A stretch of DNA of 64,000 nucleotides from the NCBI RefSeq assembly GCF_004358445.1, contig NZ_CP037951.1, positions 421,501 through 485,500 on the forward strand. The letters are read 5' to 3'. Origin of the DNA: Parashewanella tropica (GTDB lineage Bacteria; Pseudomonadota; Gammaproteobacteria; Enterobacterales; Shewanellaceae). Shown in pieces: positions 59,593-64,000 of the stretch; position 1 is the first letter of the stretch, and each line of letters begins with the position of its first letter. The notes beneath the pieces are model-generated. The model had not been told where the DNA came from. It was given only the letters and a program-made list of their open reading frames with translations, and ran no database searches. The position numbers were made by a program, and so were the translations under genes.

Positions 59593-61470
59593 TTATGATA
59601 AAGAAGCCTGCCAATTGATCACTTCATCAAGTGATTCCTCTAATGGATATTCTGTTGGCTCTTGCAGAAAGCGTTGAACCTGTTCAAGGTACTCAGGTTT
59701 AATCATTTGTGTAAGTACTTGGTCCAGCATTGCTCTGTGCTCAGCGGAATTACTTTGTTCATGGAGTATTCCATGTTCGAACATGTCTTCTTCACCATGT
59801 TCGAACATGTCTTCTTCACCATGTTCAAGCGTTTGAGTTAGTGGTAATTCGTTCATAAGAGTAACGGAACTTGCTCTCAATATTGAAAGTAACATGGCAT
59901 AATTGTCCGCAGCCTCAATTTGCTTTTTATCCCCCTGTGATTTAGCGAAAGCTAATTCAGTGGTCATAAAAACTGGAGTGCCACAATCTTTAGCCAAAAA
60001 ACCTGTTTGCGGAGTGTACATTTCTTCTAGATCAATAAAGTGTACCTGCGGGTTATCAAGTGGAACGATTTGCCCATTTTTCCCTGTTCTTTCTTCTCGA
60101 TAAACCAAATTGGCATTTTTGATATCACGAAAATAGATTTCATGTTGATGGGCTGAAGCCAAGTCTTCACAGGCGATTTTGAATGCTTGTAATGGGATAG
60201 GTCGACGAGTTCGCTGTAAAAATAATTCAGTATTTTCTCCGCCATTGACAGCCAGTCTTCTACCTTGTGGATCCATAAATCCGAGCATCCCTGGCTGAAT
60301 CGCACGTCCATTAAATGAAGAATTAGGTAATGCTTGTTGTAATTCGGTAAGCGCTTCAACAAAATATTCTTGCTTTTCAAAATCATTTTCTAACCTGCTA
60401 AGGTCATAGTGGTCTATATCTACGTTCGGGTCGAGTAAGGTTTTGTCCAGCTCTCTCTCATCTACATGGGCAAACCTCAAATATTGCTCATCAGCTCTAT
60501 CCAGCTTACTGCTGGCTCCAGAGACTTGTTCAGATGGTCGTGAAATTGGCCTTCTCATCATCGGAAATAAGCCATTGGGATCGACAAAATAGCGCGTACC
60601 GTCCTTACTCGTCATAACCGCATGTTTTGCGCCTGTTTCTCTTGCTCCTTCCAATGCGGCTGCTTTATTTTGTTTAAAATTTCGATAGGCTTTCTCAATT
60701 TTTCCTACTGCTTTTTGGGGAGTTAAGCCATGTGCTTGACCCTTTTGGGGAGTGGCTGAACTCAGAGTGTCATCCACTGCATCGGTTGGAGCCAACTCAC
60801 TCGTTACGGGTTCTTTTTTATTGGCACGTAACATATCTTGAAACGCTGATTGGTCTTCTTCTGATACTGAGTCTGGATATATCTCATCACTTTCTAATGT
60901 TTCTGCATCAGTTGGGCTGGTTTGGTATATTTGGGTTATAACTTCTTCGGACTCTAGCTGAAGCTGTTCCATTAACTGTTGCCAACCCTCACAAGAAGTA
61001 TGACGTAATAAGCGTGTACCTTGCTCAGCCAAAAACCACTGTTGTGTGATTGAAGCTGGAGTAATATTTTCAGGTAAACTGTTAAATGAAAACTCTAAAG
61101 AAAGTGGAAAATCTTGTAACTGAAACTGAAATGTGACTTTATGAGATTGCTCTCCTAACGGAGCTTGCTCCACTAACACTTTTAAGTTTGATCGGTGTTT
61201 AGGGTCTACGAGCTGAGTAAGACGATCAAAGGCTTGAGCTTTGTTAATAATATCTTCGGCATGACTGGGAGCGGTTTCTTGAAATAGAAAGTAAAGTTGT
61301 TTGTGAACTTCCGCTTTATTTCGGGAAAAAAATTTGTCCAATACACGATCAATTAGGCCGAGTTTTGTTGCTTCTTCCAGTGATTGGGCATTTCTGATGG
61401 TTTCCAGCTGTTTTTGATTAATGGTTAAATTTTTTGTGAAATTTGCACCACTTCGTATGACCAAAGACAC
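59593..61470 (-). CDS. Kinase-like effector candidate with N-terminal SPI-2-like motif
   Basis: This protein of 625 residues starts at GTG 61470 after GGGAAT. The N-terminal segment contains LIDRVLDKFF then SRNKAEVHKQLYFLF (39-63), resembling the type III signal of SPI-2 effectors. A helical/beta domain extends to about 200, then a linker. A divergent kinase core spans about 330-560: FRDIKNANLVY (HRDxKxxN, Asp449, Lys451, Asn454), VHFIDLEEM (DFG region as D480-L-E), DCGTPVFMTTE (APE region) and DNYAMLLS. The glycine loop is not obvious. Near the C-terminus HGEEDMFE is tandemly repeated. An active Ser/Thr kinase acting in a host is an inference. Confidence 0.75.
   Translation of the reverse strand: MSLVIRSGANFTKNLTINQKQLETIRNAQSLEEATKLGLIDRVLDKFFSRNKAEVHKQLYFLFQETAPSHAEDIINKAQAFDRLTQLVDPKHRSNLKVLVEQAPLGEQSHKVTFQFQLQDFPLSLEFSFNSLPENITPASITQQWFLAEQGTRLLRHTSCEGWQQLMEQLQLESEEVITQIYQTSPTDAETLESDEIYPDSVSEEDQSAFQDMLRANKKEPVTSELAPTDAVDDTLSSATPQKGQAHGLTPQKAVGKIEKAYRNFKQNKAAALEGARETGAKHAVMTSKDGTRYFVDPNGLFPMMRRPISRPSEQVSGASSKLDRADEQYLRFAHVDERELDKTLLDPNVDIDHYDLSRLENDFEKQEYFVEALTELQQALPNSSFNGRAIQPGMLGFMDPQGRRLAVNGGENTELFLQRTRRPIPLQAFKIACEDLASAHQHEIYFRDIKNANLVYREERTGKNGQIVPLDNPQVHFIDLEEMYTPQTGFLAKDCGTPVFMTTELAFAKSQGDKKQIEAADNYAMLLSILRASSVTLMNELPLTQTLEHGEEDMFEHGEEDMFEHGILHEQSNSAEHRAMLDQVLTQMIKPEYLEQVQRFLQEPTEYPLEESLDEVINWQASLS
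59772..59827. repeat. 24-bp tandem repeat inside the kinase-like gene
   Basis: Two identical 24-base units (59772-59795 and 59796-59819) plus 8 bases of a third nearly identical unit encode HGEEDMFE repeated in frame. Each unit contains the palindrome CATGTTCGAACATG. Slippage would add or remove eight residues without breaking the frame. Confidence 0.9.
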
Positions 61471-61666
61471 AATTCATTCCCTAATCTGCATCTGTATTTG
61501 CTTTAACCATGGTTGAAGAAGGCTAAAAGCGCAACTGATCAAATAGTGATTGCTTCTATATTACTTATTGATAGCTAAGAATAAGCTTTCAGTTACAGTG
61601 ATGTGCTTGTAATAAAATGAATGATGGGGTGAAGCTTCTCGTTCCACCCCTTGAGCGGATTAATAC

Positions 61667-62266
61667 TTAAAAATAATAACGCATTTCAAACTTGAAACTA
61701 TTGGCTTTTATGGAGTTGATTTTTTGATAGGCAAAGCTTGCCCCAAGGTTATCGGTGAACATGTATTGTAAGCCACCGCCTAAACCAAACTTAGTTTCAC
61801 TGTCAGAGGCTTTGCCACTCATTGTTGGATCTGAATATTTTGCTTTTAATTTTACACGGGTGACACTTGGCATAATGAACACACTAAATTGTGGTGTAAA
61901 GTTGTATGCACCTCGTACATTAAATGCAAAATAGCTATCCATTTTTACTTTTGCAGTTCCTTTCTTAGTTGCATCTTTAGCATCGACATAGGAAAACTTA
62001 TCATCACCAACACCTACAGAAGCCTGAAGCTCTGGAGTAACTGAAAAATTTTGGTTAAGTTTAAATTGGTAACCCACGTTGAATGCAATGGCGCCAAGAT
62101 TGACATCACCATTACCTCCACCTCTGGTAATTTTATCGTTATCTAGCGCTTTGATGGCTTTGGCGTTATTAATATTTAAGTAACCAGCTCCGATTACTAC
62201 ATTCGCAAAGCAACTCGAAGACAGCCCCATAAGAGCGAGTCCAATTAATAATTGATTCTTTTTCAT
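61667..62266 (-). CDS. Outer-membrane beta-barrel (porin-family) protein
   Basis: The product has 199 residues from the ATG at 62266; a GTG nine bases upstream is possible, but GGTGA sits five bases before the ATG. The signal peptide is cleaved near SSCFANVV. The mature part has about eight strands (AIAFNVGYQFKLNQNF, DSYFAFNVRGAYNFTPQF, KFGLGGGLQYMFTDN) and closes with FEMRYYF, an outer-membrane C-terminal signal. It resembles OmpA-like/OmpX barrels. Function unknown. It is divergent from the endonuclease gene. Confidence 0.85.
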   Translation of the reverse strand: MKKNQLLIGLALMGLSSSCFANVVIGAGYLNINNAKAIKALDNDKITRGGGNGDVNLGAIAFNVGYQFKLNQNFSVTPELQASVGVGDDKFSYVDAKDATKKGTAKVKMDSYFAFNVRGAYNFTPQFSVFIMPSVTRVKLKAKYSDPTMSGKASDSETKFGLGGGLQYMFTDNLGASFAYQKINSIKANSFKFEMRYYF

Positions 62267-62648
62267 ATCATTCACCGTTGAAATTAATGAATACTTTTAT
62301 GGATTGTTAGTTGATTAGAACAGCTTTGTCGCTGTATCTTTTAGTCGAAAGAGCCAATGTAAATTGAGATGTTGAGCTGGGCTAGTTAATTATTTTTAAT
62401 CTTTAGAAGCTTAGGGGGAGCTCTAATATTTCTTCGGTTTTTTGAATAAAACGAAGCTGCCATTTAACCTACGTCAATAACTTTATACAAATTTACAACC
62501 ATTCATAAAAAATTAAATCTACCTCACATCACCGTTGTAACAAAACTGTAATCTTGCTCCTTAAAATACGTTCTCGCCAATTCTGGCGAAAACCAATAAA
62601 CCTAGAAAACACCATTAGAGTGATACCTAGGATTAACAAGGGGTAAAA
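62267..62648. other. Divergent intergenic region, barrel and endonuclease genes
   Basis: This gap of 382 bases must hold two promoters. A ladder of A/T-rich sequence lies at 62380-62540. I see no gene and no convincing palindrome. The endonuclease is preceded by AAGGGG, a good ribosome-binding site. Confidence 0.45.
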
Positions 62649-63431
62649 ATGAAAAACTTAATGATGGTAGCTGTTGCCGTTTCGGCCGTAGGCTCTTTTT
62701 CTGCATACGCAGATAATTGTGGTCAATACGGTTGTCCAACAGGTGGTGTTGCCACTAACCAAGTCATCGAAAGACCTATCTATACGCTATCTAACAATGC
62801 TCAAACTAAGTTTGCTGATTGGGTGGCGTATCAGGTTACACCACAAACAATTGATGGTGGTAAACGCTCTCGTACATGGCGTGCTGATCCGCAATTGCCA
62901 GAAAATGCGACGTTAGAGCCAAGCGACTATAAGAGTGCTCATGCAACCATAGGTACAGATAGAGGCCATCAAGTACCTTTGGCTTCGTTCAGTAATACGC
63001 CATATTGGAGTATGACTAATTACCTAAGTAACATCACGCCACAATCCAGCGAGTTAAACCAAGGTCCTTGGGTGAAATTGGAAAATGCCGTTCGTGGTGC
63101 GGTGAGAAATGGTAATTCAGTTTATGTTATTACTGGTCCATTGTACGAGTATGACTTTGCTGCATTACCGGAAGCCGATGAAGAGCATTATGTTCCTTCA
63201 GGGTATTTTAAAGTAGTTGCCACCATTTCAAATAATGGTTGGATAAATGCGTCAGGTTTCATCATGGAGCAAACAGCAGGTCGTAGAGATGATTACTGTC
63301 GTACAGAAGTGACCATTGATGAAATTGAATATCGCTCAGGGCTGAACTTCTTCCCAACGTTGGCTCCAAATGTAGAAAATTCAGTTGAAGCAAGAACCGG
63401 TGGGTTAACGCGTTTGATGAATTGTCAGTGA
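62649..63431 (+). CDS. Secreted DNA/RNA non-specific endonuclease
   Basis: This is a beta-beta-alpha-metal nuclease of the NucA/EndA type, 260 residues, with a signal peptide cleaved near AYADNC. The active-site motif is TDRGHQVPLAS (DRGH, near residue 97, catalytic His). The conserved Asn region NYLSNITPQSSELNQGPWVKLE (read as YLSNITPQSSELNQG, near 124) ligates the metal. Four or more cysteines allow disulphides for an extracellular enzyme. It is likely to degrade DNA for nutrients or against neutrophil-type traps; the role is inferred. A terminator follows. Confidence 0.92.
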   Translation: MKNLMMVAVAVSAVGSFSAYADNCGQYGCPTGGVATNQVIERPIYTLSNNAQTKFADWVAYQVTPQTIDGGKRSRTWRADPQLPENATLEPSDYKSAHATIGTDRGHQVPLASFSNTPYWSMTNYLSNITPQSSELNQGPWVKLENAVRGAVRNGNSVYVITGPLYEYDFAALPEADEEHYVPSGYFKVVATISNNGWINASGFIMEQTAGRRDDYCRTEVTIDEIEYRSGLNFFPTLAPNVENSVEARTGGLTRLMNCQ

Positions 63432-63452
63432 TCTACATATTCATCCTAGTTT

Positions 63453-63478
63453 AAAAGGAGCTTAAGCTCCTTTTTTTC
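63453..63478 (+). terminator. Rho-independent terminator of the endonuclease gene
   Basis: AAAAGGAGCTT (63453-63463) pairs with AAGCTCCTTTT (63464-63474), a near-perfect palindrome followed by TTT. Confidence 0.85.
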
Positions 63479-63624
63479 ATATCAAAGATGTGATGAGTGT
63501 CTGTTTCGTTTTCAGATGTCAGAATGGAAGTAAGTGTTTATGTTAATGAATGTTAATTGTACTGGGGTTATGAATTTTGAAACAATCTAGGCACTCGTAC
63601 TCTTAATTCAGTGAAATGTTACTG

Positions 63625-64000
63625 ATGTCTTTATACGCTGAACCTTCATTGCAATCCCCTCCAGCTGTCGATTTTCCCCAAAAAAATGATGCTGTTGAAT
63701 ACTGTAAAAGTGGTCATGCCTTAGGGCAAATGTCTGATTGTATGAAACCTGTGATTATGACTCAGCCACCAAAAGATTTATTCGAAAGAAAAGAGTTTAC
63801 TAATGAGATTATTTACGACTTAACCAAAATTCCGCTACAGCAATTAATTTTGAAAAGTGTCGGTACACAAGTGATCCCTGATTTCCATAAGGTAAGAGAT
63901 GCATTTCATGAAGAGCAACTTAAGGAGTGTTTTCGTCATCAAAATGGAGAGGCATCTCCTCTAAGCAAAGCTTACCAAAAGTATTTTTTAAAAGGCTCAA
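63625..64000 (+). CDS. Unknown protein, 3' end cut by the window
   Basis: An open frame starts at ATG 63625 and runs 125 codons to the edge with no stop. It begins MSLYAEPSLQSPPAVDFPQ, without a signal peptide, and contains CKSGHALGQMSDCMKPV and IYDLTKIPLQQLILKSVG. I recognise no domain. The soluble, Ser/Pro-rich start and the neighbourhood of other accessory genes would suit another effector, but no shared motif was found. Confidence 0.55.
   Translation, partial: MSLYAEPSLQSPPAVDFPQKNDAVEYCKSGHALGQMSDCMKPVIMTQPPKDLFERKEFTNEIIYDLTKIPLQQLILKSVGTQVIPDFHKVRDAFHEEQLKECFRHQNGEASPLSKAYQKYFLKGS

Noticed and set aside
59772-59827. CRISPR array
   Set aside because: Two and a third contiguous units with no spacers, inside a coding frame. 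This is a simple tandem repeat.

Overview
The window is a chromosomal segment of a gammaproteobacterium, most likely of the family Shewanellaceae. The gene order mrcA / pilMNOPQ / aroK-aroB-damX-dam / DUF2970 / rpe-gph-trpS, the lpoA-yraN-diaA-dolP block with divergent rsmI, an SOS-controlled uvrA facing yajR and ssb, and a stand-alone rnpB are the arrangement expected of Shewanella relatives. The effector-like genes make a host-associated relative such as Parashewanella plausible, but that assignment is an inference and no species marker was tested.

Layout. 1-16.3 kb is conserved core: a cut-off Ca/Na antiporter, PBP1A (mrcA), the type IV pilus assembly operon, shikimate genes, DamX/Dam and rpe-gph-trpS. 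16.5-24.4 kb is signalling and envelope: a cupredoxin-like protein, a GGDEF-EAL enzyme and a predicted barrel in one operon, an orphan pseudopilin, a 59-residue YjfB-type motility protein behind a good sigma-28 promoter, a chemoreceptor and RidA. 24.6-31.4 kb is the dolP-diaA-yraN-lpoA operon with rsmI. It is interrupted between diaA and yraN by two paralogous genes of about 360 codons that I do not recognise. 31.5-36.5 kb is a TetR-controlled RND efflux operon, followed by rnpB, a PAP2 phosphatase whose stop codon lies in a 267-bp MITE-like element, a small barrel protein and a secreted HExxHxxGxxH metalloprotease. 40-44.6 kb holds a LysR gene facing an O-methyltransferase / DUF3500 / EF-hand operon, then a structured non-coding stretch and a degenerate metallo-beta-lactamase-fold protein. 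44.7-50 kb is ssb, yajR and uvrA. 50-56 kb is an accessory island between uvrA and deaD. 56-59.6 kb is deaD and a uracil/xanthine permease. 59.6-64 kb has a kinase-like effector candidate, a barrel protein, a secreted endonuclease and a cut-off unknown gene.

The most notable content is a scattered set of eukaryote-directed, effector-like genes inserted in core DNA. Two large paralogues (51158-53530 and 53676-55934) end in a U-box-like module, the fold of E2-recruiting ubiquitin ligases. A 625-residue protein (59593-61470) carries a divergent eukaryote-type kinase core. Its N-terminal segment aligns without gaps to that of the unrelated protein at 50076-51032, around an FF-x5-E-x4-LY pattern that resembles the type III translocation signal of Salmonella SPI-2 effectors. 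No secretion apparatus lies in this window, so export and function are inferences. They could be tested by profile-profile searches, by finding a T3SS elsewhere in the genome, and by translocation assays.
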